A DNA stretch of 64,000 bases from Breznakiella homolactica. GTDB lineage: Bacteria; Spirochaetota; Spirochaetia; Treponematales; Breznakiellaceae. Shown here piece by piece: positions 9,703 to 17,515 of this stretch (positions are counted from its first letter, which is position 1; every line of letters begins with the position of its first letter). Location of the stretch: assembly GCF_016616095.2 (NCBI RefSeq), contig NZ_CP067089.2:4526001-4590000 (forward strand), given 5' to 3'. Made by a program: the position numbers and the translations under genes. Under the pieces are notes generated by a model that did not search any database, was not told the origin of the DNA, and saw nothing but the letters and a program-made list of their open reading frames with translations.

Positions 9703-10228
9703 GACTACCATCCTTTGCAATCAAATTGGCTAATCGTTCCCGGGCTCTGAAGACCCGGACTTTTACATTCCCTTCGCTGATGCCAAGGGCCCGTCCTATC
9801 TCTTTGTAATTCAGTTCACCGTATTCTTTCAATATCAGTACCATCCGCAGATTTTCAGGCAGTTTTTCCAGGGCTTCCTTTACTTCCTGGCGGGTTTCCA
9901 TTTTAAGGAATTCACCTTCGCCGGTTTCCTGTACCCGGGTGTCTTCCTTAAATGCCTTCTGATACGCCTTGCGCTCCCGGTCTTTCCGTTTTGCATAGTT
10001 TAAGGATGCATTCTTTACCACCCGGATAAGCCAGTATTTGGCATCGTCCTGGGTCGGAAAAACCATATTTTTTTCATGCAGACGGAAGAACGCTTCCTGG
10101 CAGAGATCCTCCGCCGCTTCCTCGCTGCTGGTTATGCGATAGGCTATCCTGAACAGGATTGGAAATACCGTATCGTACAACCGGCGGAATTCCGCCATTG
10201 ACATCTTTCCATCTATTTTTGAAAACAA
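9692..10228 (-). CDS. ECF-family RNA polymerase sigma factor (RpoE-like)
   Basis: 178 residues with region 2 (FPILFRIAYRITSSEEAAED, then QEAFFRLH) and region 4 (LPENLRMVLILKEYGELNYK followed by a helix-turn-helix GRALGISEGNVKVRVFRARE). These direct polymerase to stress promoters. The likely start is TTG 10228 with GAGGGA about 6 nt upstream; in-frame ATGs at 10204 and 10198 are alternatives. It heads the operon with its anti-sigma factor and two exported proteins. Autoregulation is typical for such operons, but I could not identify the cognate promoter. From memory a similar sigma gene lies next to cysS in T. pallidum. Confidence 0.92.
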   Translation of the reverse strand: MFSKIDGKMSMAEFRRLYDTVFPILFRIAYRITSSEEAAEDLCQEAFFRLHEKNMVFPTQDDAKYWLIRVVKNASLNYAKRKDRERKAYQKAFKEDTRVQETGEGEFLKMETRQEVKEALEKLPENLRMVLILKEYGELNYKEIGRALGISEGNVKVRVFRARERLANLIAKDGSHVS

Positions 10229-10281
10229 TGTTTTCCCTCAATTGTTACAATAATATACACAAGTATTATTCCCGGATGCGG

Positions 10282-11736
10282 TTATCCGCGTTTCCAGGTA
10301 GTTCCCTGGGGACCATCCTCCAGAATAATGCCCCGGGCCTTTAGTTCATCCCGGATACGGTCCGCCGCGGCAAAATCCTTTGCCTTTTTCGCCCCGGCCC
10401 GTTCGGCGATGAGCGCCTCTATTTCGCTGATAAATTCCTGGTCTTCGCCGGGCTTATCCCGGTGGTCCGCCGCGGTTTTTTCGATGTCCAGGGCCAGGAT
10501 GCGGTCCATATCAAAAGCCGCCGCCAGAGCTTCCTCCGGCGGTACCGTGCTGTCCCGGAGTACGCCCCAGAGTTCCGCTAATGCCCGTGGGGTCGAAAGG
10601 TCGTCTTCCATGGCTTTGCTGAAATTCTCAAGATAGGTCCGGGCTTTTTCTCCCAGATTGTTTTTTATATCCCCGTTTCCGGGAAAATCCGGAAGAGCCC
10701 CGGCTTTGTCGGCCAGGGTTCTGATGCGGTCGTTCAGGGAACGCCGGGCATTCCGGGCGCCCTCCAGGGCGTCGTAGGAAAACTGGACCTGGCTCCGGTA
10801 ATGGGCGCCCATGAGGAAATACCGGTAGTCCAGGGGATCGTATCCCGCGTCCACCAGGGTCTGCAGCGTCAAAAAGCCCCCGGAAGATTTCGACATCTTC
10901 CCTTTGTCCATGACCAGGAATTCATTATGAACCCAGTACTTTACCCAGGGGTGTTTGCCCGTGGCGGCCTCGCTCTGGGCGATCTCATTGGTATGGTGAA
11001 TGGGAATATGGTCGATGCCGCCGGCGTGGATATCAAACTGTTCTCCCAGGTATTTTATGCTCATGGCGGAGCATTCAATATGCCATCCGGGATATCCCCG
11101 TCCCCAGGGGCTGTCCCACACCAGCGCCTGATTTTCAAATTTGCTTTTCGTAAACCAAAGGACAAAGTCCTGGGGATTGCGTTTGTTTTCGTCAACCTCG
11201 GTGCGGGCTCCGGCTTTCTGTTCATCCAGCTTAAGCTGGGCGAGCTCTCCGTAGGCGGGGAATTTCGCGATATCGAAGTATAGGTTTCCGCCGGAGGAGT
11301 AGGTGAAACCGTTGGCTTCGATTTTCCTGATCAGTTCGATCATTTCATTGATATGCTCGGTCGCCCGGGCAACCGTGGTAGGCTTCAATATATTAAGCCG
11401 ATCGGTATCGTTAAAAAACGCCTGGGTGTAGAAATCCGCGATTTCCAGGACGCTTTTCCCCCGTTCCTCGGCGGTTTTTACCATCTTGTCGTCGCCGCTG
11501 TCGTCATCCCCGGTAAGGTGGCCCACGTCGGTGACATTCATCACATGGTCCACGGTGTATCCGAGCCGCCGGAGGGTCCTGACCAGGATATCGTGGGTAA
11601 CGTACGCCCTGAGGTTGCCTATGTGCGCGTAGTTGTACACCGTGGGACCGCAGCCGTAAAATCCGGCCTTCCCCGATGTACGGGGAATGAATTCCTGCAA
11701 TTCCCGCCCTAAGGTGTTGTATAGTGTCAGCGCCAT
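10282..11736 (-). CDS. cysS: Cysteinyl-tRNA synthetase
   Basis: Class I aminoacyl-tRNA synthetase charging tRNA-Cys. Motifs: the HIGH box in [13 protein letters not shown], zinc ligands including Cys in [10 protein letters not shown] and the WHIECSAM segment, [14 protein letters not shown], and KMSKSSG. The C-terminal anticodon-binding DALR-type region ends in the WKR-type tail. The reading frame extends to 11763, but GGAGG sits just upstream of the ATG at 11736 (MALTLYN), giving 484 aa, normal for the family. It diverges from murB with only 38 nt between starts, so the two promoters must overlap. Confidence 0.97.
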   Translation of the reverse strand: MALTLYNTLGRELQEFIPRTSGKAGFYGCGPTVYNYAHIGNLRAYVTHDILVRTLRRLGYTVDHVMNVTDVGHLTGDDDSGDDKMVKTAEERGKSVLEIADFYTQAFFNDTDRLNILKPTTVARATEHINEMIELIRKIEANGFTYSSGGNLYFDIAKFPAYGELAQLKLDEQKAGARTEVDENKRNPQDFVLWFTKSKFENQALVWDSPWGRGYPGWHIECSAMSIKYLGEQFDIHAGGIDHIPIHHTNEIAQSEAATGKHPWVKYWVHNEFLVMDKGKMSKSSGGFLTLQTLVDAGYDPLDYRYFLMGAHYRSQVQFSYDALEGARNARRSLNDRIRTLADKAGALPDFPGNGDIKNNLGEKARTYLENFSKAMEDDLSTPRALAELWGVLRDSTVPPEEALAAAFDMDRILALDIEKTAADHRDKPGEDQEFISEIEALIAERAGAKKAKDFAAADRIRDELKARGIILEDGPQGTTWKRG

Positions 11737-11774
11737 GGAACCTCCGGTCAGAACCTGATACAATTATAACGGAT

Positions 11775-12710
11775 ATGGTAAACCTACGTAAATTAACCGA
11801 AAAAATCAATATAGAATACCCTTTTACCGGAGAACTTTCATTTGATGAACCCATGGCCCGGCATACGACCTTTAAAGTCGGCGGGCTGGCGGATCTCTGG
11901 ATCCGCCCGGGGAGGGATGGCTTTCCGGAATACACCGGATGCCTGCTCAGGGCTGCCAGAGACGCGGGAGTTCCCGTGTTTATCCTCGGCGGCGGGGCCA
12001 ATATCGTGGTATCCGACCGGGGAATCCGCGGCATTGTACTGGATACCGGGGCGTGGACCGGCTGTTCTTACGATGACAGGGGAGTCAGAATTCTTTCCGG
12101 AACCCCGGCGGACGCCGCGGCGGAAGAAACCGCGGGAAAAAACCTTGGCGGACTGGAATTCCTCGCGGGAATGCCCGGTTCCATTGGCGGGGCGGTCTGG
12201 ATGAACGCCCGGTGCTACGAAAAATCCGTATCGGATATTCTCACGGAAACTGAAATTCTCGGCGGCGATTACCTTCCCCGGTGGGTTACGGCCAATCCCG
12301 GTGATTTTGCCTATAAATTGAGCCCCTTCCAGCGGATGGATACCGTCATCCTTTCGGCGCGGTTCGCCCTGGAAAAACAGTCCGGAGAATTGCTCCGGGA
12401 AACCGCCGCCGCCCGGCGGGCTGACCGGGAGTCCAAGGGGCAGTACCGGTTTCCGTCGGCGGGATCGGCGTTCAAGAACAACCGGGATTTCGGAAAACCC
12501 ACGGGTAAAATAGTGGATGAACTGGGACTCAAGGGGCTCCGCCGGGGCGGCGCCCAGGTCGCCCCCTGGCACGGAAATTTTATCATCAATACCGGCGGCG
12601 CCACCGCCGCGGATATCCGGGGGTTGGTGGAGGAAATCCGGGAAAAAACAGCCGCCGCAGCGGGATTTATCCTGGAGCCGGAAATTCTTTTTGTGGGAGA
12701 TTGGGGATAG
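11775..12710 (+). CDS. murB: UDP-N-acetylenolpyruvoylglucosamine reductase
   Basis: FAD enzyme that reduces UDP-GlcNAc-enolpyruvate to UDP-MurNAc, the second committed step of peptidoglycan precursor synthesis in the cytoplasm. Visible: ARHTTFKVGG, FAD-binding LGGGANIVVSD, GSIGGAVWMNARCYEKSV, the catalytic-Ser motif PSAGSAFKN and the terminal EPEI with the active-site Glu. 311 aa from the ATG at 11775; an in-frame upstream ATG at 11724 would overlap cysS and was not used. The ribosome site is weak (GGAT). Confidence 0.96.
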   Translation: MVNLRKLTEKINIEYPFTGELSFDEPMARHTTFKVGGLADLWIRPGRDGFPEYTGCLLRAARDAGVPVFILGGGANIVVSDRGIRGIVLDTGAWTGCSYDDRGVRILSGTPADAAAEETAGKNLGGLEFLAGMPGSIGGAVWMNARCYEKSVSDILTETEILGGDYLPRWVTANPGDFAYKLSPFQRMDTVILSARFALEKQSGELLRETAAARRADRESKGQYRFPSAGSAFKNNRDFGKPTGKIVDELGLKGLRRGGAQVAPWHGNFIINTGGATAADIRGLVEEIREKTAAAAGFILEPEILFVGDWG

Positions 12711-12852
12711 CGGCTGCCTTGTAAATAACCATGCTTCTGTGCCGCTGTTCCCCGGATAAGGCAGACGCTCTGCCCCGGGAAGGGGTGCCGGGTATGGCGG
12801 ATGTTTCGGGGTGATCGGTTCCGGCGATACGGTATTCGCCGGGAAATAGAAA

Positions 12853-13132
12853 TATACCTAACGGTAGGTATATTATGGAGTCACAGATTCGGACATATAC
12901 CGACCGCACACGCGGGAACCAGGAGTGGGGGTGATGGAAGCCCCCGGAGCGAAAAAACCGAAGGTTTTGCCGTGAGGAGGCTGGAAGCAGGGGGAGCAGC
13001 CCGCGCGACCGGGCAGCACCCAGCCGGTTAAGCCGGAAAGTACCCGGGCCGTAATGGTTACGCCGGGGGCGCAGAACCCGCGGCGCCGGAAAACACGGGT
13101 GCTTTCCGGATTTAAAGAGCCTGTGCTCCCCC
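12853..13132 (+). repeat. Dispersed structured intergenic repeat, copy A (full)
   Basis: Within the 480-bp gap between murB and the cyclic-nucleotide gene. It begins with TATACCTA-ACGG-TAGGTATA (12853-12872), continues with a part shared with copy D (ATTCGGAC, then GCGGGAACCAG and TGGGGGT), and ends with a branched core. The closing arms are GGGGGAGC (12990-12997) and GCTCCCCC (13125-13132). P2 is GCCCG (12999-13003) with CGGGC (13010-13014). A long P3 hairpin pairs 13033-13046 with 13096-13109, with one T-G pair. Bases 12711-12852 before it hold only short hairpins and no gene. Confidence 0.8.
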
Positions 13133-13140
13133 ATTAACCG

Positions 13141-13170
13141 TTGACAAAGCCCGGAAAGGGTCCCTATACT
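13141..13170 (+). promoter_or_regulatory. Sigma-70-type promoter directly after repeat copy A
   Basis: TTGACA (13141-13146), 18-bp spacer, TATACT (13165-13170), starting 8 bp after the repeat ends. It is placed to transcribe the cyclic-nucleotide-domain gene at 13191. Confidence 0.65.
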
Positions 13171-13190
13171 TTTAAGAGGAATTTTCCGGA

Positions 13191-14435
13191 TTGGGGATGG
13201 GGATGGCCGGTCAGCTGCAGCTCACGTTTGTTAATTTTAAGAAAGACTCATATATAGTGGTTGAAGGCAAGCAGAATGCCGACCGTTTTTTTATTATCCG
13301 CCAGGGTAAAGTCCGTATATCGAAAGAAGTCGAAGTTGTTGAGGAAGAAGGCGGCAACATCCTCGGTCCCGGCGATTTTTTCGGCGTCGTTTCCACTATG
13401 TCCATGCACAGCCACATCGAAACCGCCCAGGCCATCACCGATGTAACCTTGATTTCCGTTGCCAAGGATCAGTACGGTCAGCTTATACAGAATAACACCC
13501 CCGTGGCGATGAAGATTATTCTCCAGTTCTCACGGCGGATGCGGTATCTCGATGAAGCCCTTACACGGCTGACCCTCAAAAATACCGCGGAAAACGACCC
13601 GTCCCATCTGTTCAAAGTAGCGGAATATTACGCGAAGCAGAGCCAGTACAACCAGGCCTATTACGCGTACCACCAATATGTCAAATACTGCCCCCAGGGC
13701 CAGAACGTAAACCTGGCCCGGGAGCGGATGATGAAGATAGCGCCCTACGCCAGCGCGGTCAAACTCAAACACGGCGCCGATGAATTCAACCGGACCTATC
13801 CCAAGGATTCCATGCTTTTTTCCGAGGGGGAGCCCGGGGATGAGCTGTACATCATCCAGAAAGGGTCGGTAAAAATTACCAAAATCGTGGACAATAACGA
13901 AGTGCTCCTGGCGGTTCTCAAAACCGGGGATATTTTCGGGGAAATGGCCCTCCTGGAATCGAAACCCCGTTCCGCCAGCGCCGTGGCCTATGAGGATACC
14001 ATGGTTCTCGCGGTAAACCGGGCCAATTTCGAGCGCATGGTCGGGACCCAGCCGCAGATTATTGCCCGGCTCACCCAGCTTTTGTCCGAACGGATCTGGT
14101 TTATTTACAAGCAGCTCGCCAATACCCTGATTACCGATCCTCTGGGCAGAATGTACGACGCGCTGCTTATCCAGCTTGAAAAGAACCGGGTGGATACCCT
14201 TTCCCACGCGGGTTATACCTTTGACTTCGGCCCCAAAGAACTGGTCAACATGGTCGGACTTCCCCAGGGCGACGGTACCCTGGTACTCCGAAAGCTCCTG
14301 GAAAACTCGAAAATCCGGGTTGTGGGAGAGAAAATAAACCTCGCGGATATTTCGGAAATCGCGAAACAGAGCGAATATTACCGGAAAATGCAGAAAATCG
14401 AAAAAGCCCGCCGGGAATCCACGGTCTGGTCGTAG
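13191..14435 (+). CDS. Protein with two cyclic-nucleotide-binding domains
   Basis: 414 residues. An N-terminal cNMP/Crp-type beta-roll (about 10-110) is followed by a helical TPR-like middle (about 135-195) and a second cNMP domain (about 205-310) with GEPGDELYIIQKGSVKI and GDIFGEMALLESKPRSASAVA, which is close to the phosphate-binding cassette. The C-terminal part (about 310-400) resembles the winged-helix region of Crp regulators but is divergent. It may be a cAMP- or c-di-AMP-type sensor or regulator; the ligand is unknown. The start is uncertain among TTG 13191 (AGAGGA 10 nt upstream), ATG 13197 and ATG 13203. From memory, T. pallidum has a homologue beside murB. Confidence 0.85.
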   Translation: MGMGMAGQLQLTFVNFKKDSYIVVEGKQNADRFFIIRQGKVRISKEVEVVEEEGGNILGPGDFFGVVSTMSMHSHIETAQAITDVTLISVAKDQYGQLIQNNTPVAMKIILQFSRRMRYLDEALTRLTLKNTAENDPSHLFKVAEYYAKQSQYNQAYYAYHQYVKYCPQGQNVNLARERMMKIAPYASAVKLKHGADEFNRTYPKDSMLFSEGEPGDELYIIQKGSVKITKIVDNNEVLLAVLKTGDIFGEMALLESKPRSASAVAYEDTMVLAVNRANFERMVGTQPQIIARLTQLLSERIWFIYKQLANTLITDPLGRMYDALLIQLEKNRVDTLSHAGYTFDFGPKELVNMVGLPQGDGTLVLRKLLENSKIRVVGEKINLADISEIAKQSEYYRKMQKIEKARRESTVWS

Positions 14436-14539
14436 TTCCGCCGCGGCAGAGCCGGGAACGGACGTACAGATCCGGTCCCTCCGTGTCTTTGCGGGGGCTG
14501 TGCCTTGATTTTTGCCTTCCCGGTGTCGATAAATAATAT

Positions 14540-15169
14540 ATGGAGAATCATATCAGCGGAACCGGACTTAAACGGCTGTTTCTGGCGATGGGCTGTATTC
14601 TGCTTGCCGCCGCCGTATACGGCCAGGCCGGAGGGGCCGCCCAGGAAAACAGTACCGGAACGGTATTCTCTCCGGCGCCCGAAAACGGCCGGGACAGTGA
14701 AAACCGGGAACTTCCCCGCAGCTTCAGGGGGATCAGCCTCGGTATGGACCTGGACGCCCTCAAGGACGCCCTTACCCGGGACAGTTACTTCCATTTCCGG
14801 GGCGACCGGGACGTATCGTTTCTGCCCAACCGCGAACAGACCCTGATCGACACCGTGGGATTCTCCTTTATCCGCCGGGCTTATTTTCAGCTCCGGGACG
14901 GGGCGGTGTTTATTATGGCCTTTACCCTGGACCCGAATCTTATTGACCATTATTCGGTATTTACCGCCTTTACGCAGAAATACGGGGAGCCGGAGCAGCT
15001 GGACCCCAAACAGGCTGTGTGGGTTTCGGGAACCACAAGGGTTTCCATAGAACGCCCGTTGACCGTAAAATACATCGATATGCCGGTGTTTAATGATATC
15101 ATTGAGGAATCTTCGGTCCGGGAATCCGGAGAAGTATACCTGCGCCAGGAATTTCTCGATGGTTTTTAG
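14540..15169 (+). CDS. Exported conserved protein of unknown function
   Basis: 209 residues with a signal peptide (hydrophobic stretch about 13-28, cleavage near VYGQ) and a Ser/Glu/Asn-rich linker to about residue 60. The folded domain contains RGISLGMDLDALKDAL, a repeated aromatic pattern and KYGEPEQLDP. Similar short periplasmic domains (a GMs-start helix plus a KYG-x-P motif) occur in many uncharacterised envelope proteins. It overlaps the next start by 11 nt, so the two are probably translated together. Confidence 0.75.
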   Translation: MENHISGTGLKRLFLAMGCILLAAAVYGQAGGAAQENSTGTVFSPAPENGRDSENRELPRSFRGISLGMDLDALKDALTRDSYFHFRGDRDVSFLPNREQTLIDTVGFSFIRRAYFQLRDGAVFIMAFTLDPNLIDHYSVFTAFTQKYGEPEQLDPKQAVWVSGTTRVSIERPLTVKYIDMPVFNDIIEESSVRESGEVYLRQEFLDGF

Positions 15170-15680
15170 CCCGCCCGGAAGGCGGTTTTTCCGCGGAACC
15201 ACGGGTCATACCCGGATACTGCTGTGTCTGTGCTGGGCTGTCCTTCTGCCCGGGCAATCCCTGTTTCCCATGGGCGGGAGTCAGGGCGTGCAGTTTGACA
15301 AGCAGCCCCTCACGATTACCCGGGATAACGGTTCTTCGGTTACAATCGACGCTGAAATCGCCGTAAGCGACGAACAGCGGGCCCAGGGGCTCATGCACCG
15401 CAGGGAACTTGCCGACGGCGCGGGTATGCTTTTTGTGTTCAGCCAGGACCAGATGCTTTCATTCTGGATGAAGAATACCCTGATCCCCCTTTCCATTGCC
15501 TTTATCGCTTCCGACGGCCGTATCCTGGAAATTCACGATATGGAACCGGAAAGCACTATTCCCGTTAAATCGACCCGCTCCGCCCGGTATGCCCTGGAAG
15601 TTCCCCAGGGGTGGTTTACCCGGGCGGAAATAATTCCCGGTGACACTGCCGACCTCCGGAATGTTCCCCGGGGCCGGTAA
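15159..15680 (+). CDS. Exported DUF192 protein
   Basis: 173 residues from the ATG at 15159 (AGGA 9 nt upstream), overlapping the previous gene. After a signal or anchor segment (about 13-40) comes a complete DUF192 domain: TIDAEIAVSDEQRAQGLMHR, then GMLFVF, SFWMKNTLIPLSIAFI, and YALEVPQGWF near the end. DUF192 proteins are small beta-barrels in the periplasm or outside the cell; their function is not established. A longer in-frame start at 15093 lies inside the preceding gene and has no better ribosome site. Confidence 0.85.
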   Translation: MVFSPPGRRFFRGTTGHTRILLCLCWAVLLPGQSLFPMGGSQGVQFDKQPLTITRDNGSSVTIDAEIAVSDEQRAQGLMHRRELADGAGMLFVFSQDQMLSFWMKNTLIPLSIAFIASDGRILEIHDMEPESTIPVKSTRSARYALEVPQGWFTRAEIIPGDTADLRNVPRGR

Positions 15681-15935
15681 AAACCGGTTCATCTGTACTC
15701 TTTTCACCACCCGTAATTCATAGATCCCCGTATTTTTCCCTGTGAGGAAAATATCCTTGATTCTTCATTGTTACTTTTTTGATATGACAAATATGTAAAA
15801 TATCTCCAAATTTACTAATAAATTAATATTTTATAACCGTGGGTACCGATACTATAATGCCGGAATGTTTGTTTAAACCTCCGGGGTTGGTTTTTCTTTG
15901 ACCCCTCAGGGATAGTTCAAACTGATAAGGAGGCA

Positions 15936-16105
15936 GGCGTTTTGATACGGCCGTACAGCGGTTTTTCCGGATCAAATACTAAACGCCGAACGGTGAATAT
16001 TTTGGTAATTAATTGTATTCCGCTGGAATAGTGGTTTTAGCTGTCCGGATGATACCGGTTTGTGCGTCCGCCGTGTCCATTTCTGCCAGGTCATGGGCAC
16101 GGCGG
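15936..16105 (+). promoter_or_regulatory. Structured 5' leader of the seven-repeat lipoprotein gene
   Basis: The 483 bp from 15681 to 16163 contain no convincing gene. The first 200 bp are AT-rich. Two strong inverted repeats follow. GGCGTTT (15936-15942) pairs with AAACGCC (15981-15987), with an inner TTGAT/ATCAA pair. CCGCCGTGTCCAT (16068-16080) pairs with ATGGGCACGGCGG (16093-16105) except for one T-G pair. No riboswitch class was recognised. Confidence 0.4.
15942..16031 (+). CDS. Possible 29-residue leader peptide
   Basis: A TTG start at 15942 lies 8 nt after a perfect AAGGAGG, and the frame runs 29 codons to a TAG at 16029-16031. It starts inside the first leader hairpin. The product has no recognised motif. 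The strong Shine-Dalgarno is the only support, so it may be a leader peptide or chance. Confidence 0.25.
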   Translation: MIRPYSGFSGSNTKRRTVNILVINCIPLE

Positions 16106-16163
16106 TTCTTTGGCTTCATCCAGGCGGCTGAAACGCGGTGTAATTAAAAAAGGAGAATAATTT

Positions 16164-17411
16164 TTGAAAAAAACATTTCATGTAACAATAATATCGGCGG
16201 CGATAGTGCTCGTCTTTATTATTATCGCCTGCAGCAATCCCTCTTCATCGAGTTCTGCTTCCGGCGGGTCCGATGTCTTGGCGGATCTGCCCAAGTCTGA
16301 CGGCAGTACCGGATCAGGGAGCGGCACCGGGACGGGAAATGGTTCCGGATCAGAGGACAATACCGATTCTGAAAACGGTTCCGGGTCTGGGGGGGATTCC
16401 GGGCTGAACGACGGAACACGGTCCTGGCAGCTGGTGGGCAGCACCTTGTCGTTCCCGGTGGCCAACAGCAGCCGCAGCATGCTGGCAATCTGCAGCGGGG
16501 GGACGCCGTATATGGCGTTTAACAACAAAGCGGATGAGGACAATCTGACGGTAAAAAAATATACCGGTTCCGACTGGGTGACCCTGAGCAATTCCGGAGA
16601 CGCCCTTGGATACAGCCAGGATATTTCCGTGGATATTTACAACGATGTGCCGTATATCGCGTATCTTGACAGCGAAAACGCCACCAGGGTTAAGCGTTAC
16701 GAAAACGGTGTATGGGCGGATGTGGGCGATACGAGTTCTTTCGGATGGGGGGTCGATATTAATCTGGTCAACCACCAGGGAACTCCCTATGTTTCTTATA
16801 CCGATGCCGAAACCTACGCTGTTAAGGTAAAAAAATACCAGAACGGGTCCTGGTCCGATGTGGGCGGTTCAATTTCCGACGGATGGGGCTGGTACGCTTC
16901 ATTGTACATAGACAATGGTATCCCCTATGTAGCCTTCCTCAACCAGGAAAGCTCGGGAGTGGTTGTAAAAAAATACACCGGAGCGTCATGGGAAACCGTG
17001 GGCACAGCCTGTTCCAACGGATACGATAAAAACGTTTCGCTGTATGTCGACAACGGAACGCCCTACGTAGCGTACCAGGACTATGACCGCGGCGAAAAAG
17101 CGGTGGTAATGAAATATAGCGGCGGCAGCTGGAACCAGGTGGGCAGTATCGGCTGTTCCTTCGGCAAGGCCGATTATATTTCCCTGGCCGTTGCCAACGG
17201 AACGCCCTACGTAGCTATCTGCGACTTTGACAACGGAAACTCCGCCGCTGTTTCGGCGTACAACGGATCAGAGTGGGTCCTGGTTGGTGAAAACAACTGC
17301 TCATCCCAGTCCGCCGTATATACCACGGTCAGGGTTCATGATAATACACCCTATATAGGATATCAGGATTACAGTACGGGAAAATATACCGTAATGGCCT
17401 ATATGAAATAA
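16164..17411 (+). CDS. Lipoprotein with seven tandem repeats, probable beta-propeller
   Basis: 415 residues from a TTG with AGGAG 8 nt upstream. The lipobox FIIIAC gives a lipidated Cys23, followed by a Ser/Gly/Asp-rich flexible linker to about residue 85. The rest is seven copies of a roughly 47-residue unit: a W-x-x-V-G type strand (SWQLVG, DWVTLS, VWADVG, SWSDVG, SWETVG, SWNQVG, EWVLVG) and a G-T-P-Y-V-A-Y type strand, also seven times. Seven units suggest a seven-bladed propeller displayed on the cell surface or in the periplasm, likely for binding. No catalytic motif is visible. A terminator follows. Confidence 0.8.
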   Translation: MKKTFHVTIISAAIVLVFIIIACSNPSSSSSASGGSDVLADLPKSDGSTGSGSGTGTGNGSGSEDNTDSENGSGSGGDSGLNDGTRSWQLVGSTLSFPVANSSRSMLAICSGGTPYMAFNNKADEDNLTVKKYTGSDWVTLSNSGDALGYSQDISVDIYNDVPYIAYLDSENATRVKRYENGVWADVGDTSSFGWGVDINLVNHQGTPYVSYTDAETYAVKVKKYQNGSWSDVGGSISDGWGWYASLYIDNGIPYVAFLNQESSGVVVKKYTGASWETVGTACSNGYDKNVSLYVDNGTPYVAYQDYDRGEKAVVMKYSGGSWNQVGSIGCSFGKADYISLAVANGTPYVAICDFDNGNSAAVSAYNGSEWVLVGENNCSSQSAVYTTVRVHDNTPYIGYQDYSTGKYTVMAYMK

Positions 17412-17441
17412 AATAAATTCCAGCGGGATACAATAAAATCC

Positions 17442-17475
17442 GGGCCGCGCGGTTTACCGCCGCGGCCCTTTTTTT
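17442..17475 (+). terminator. Intrinsic terminator after the repeat lipoprotein
   Basis: GGGCCGCG-CGG pairs with the CCG-CCGCGGCCC arm over a short loop and is followed by T8. It separates this gene from convergent lhr. Confidence 0.8.
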
Positions 17476-17515
17476 GAAGACCGGTTTAGCCGCCCGCGGG
17501 CGGTTCAGTCCGTAA

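Noticed and set aside
12990-13132. CRISPR repeat, retron msr-msd or group II intron as explanation of the structured repeat
   Set aside because: Copies are tens of kb apart with no spacer array, and no reverse transcriptase or Cas gene is in the window.
12667-13134. 155-codon minus-strand frame and 76-codon plus-strand frame in repeat copy A
   Set aside because: They cover palindromes of the structured repeat, are not preserved in copies B and D, and lack ribosome sites.
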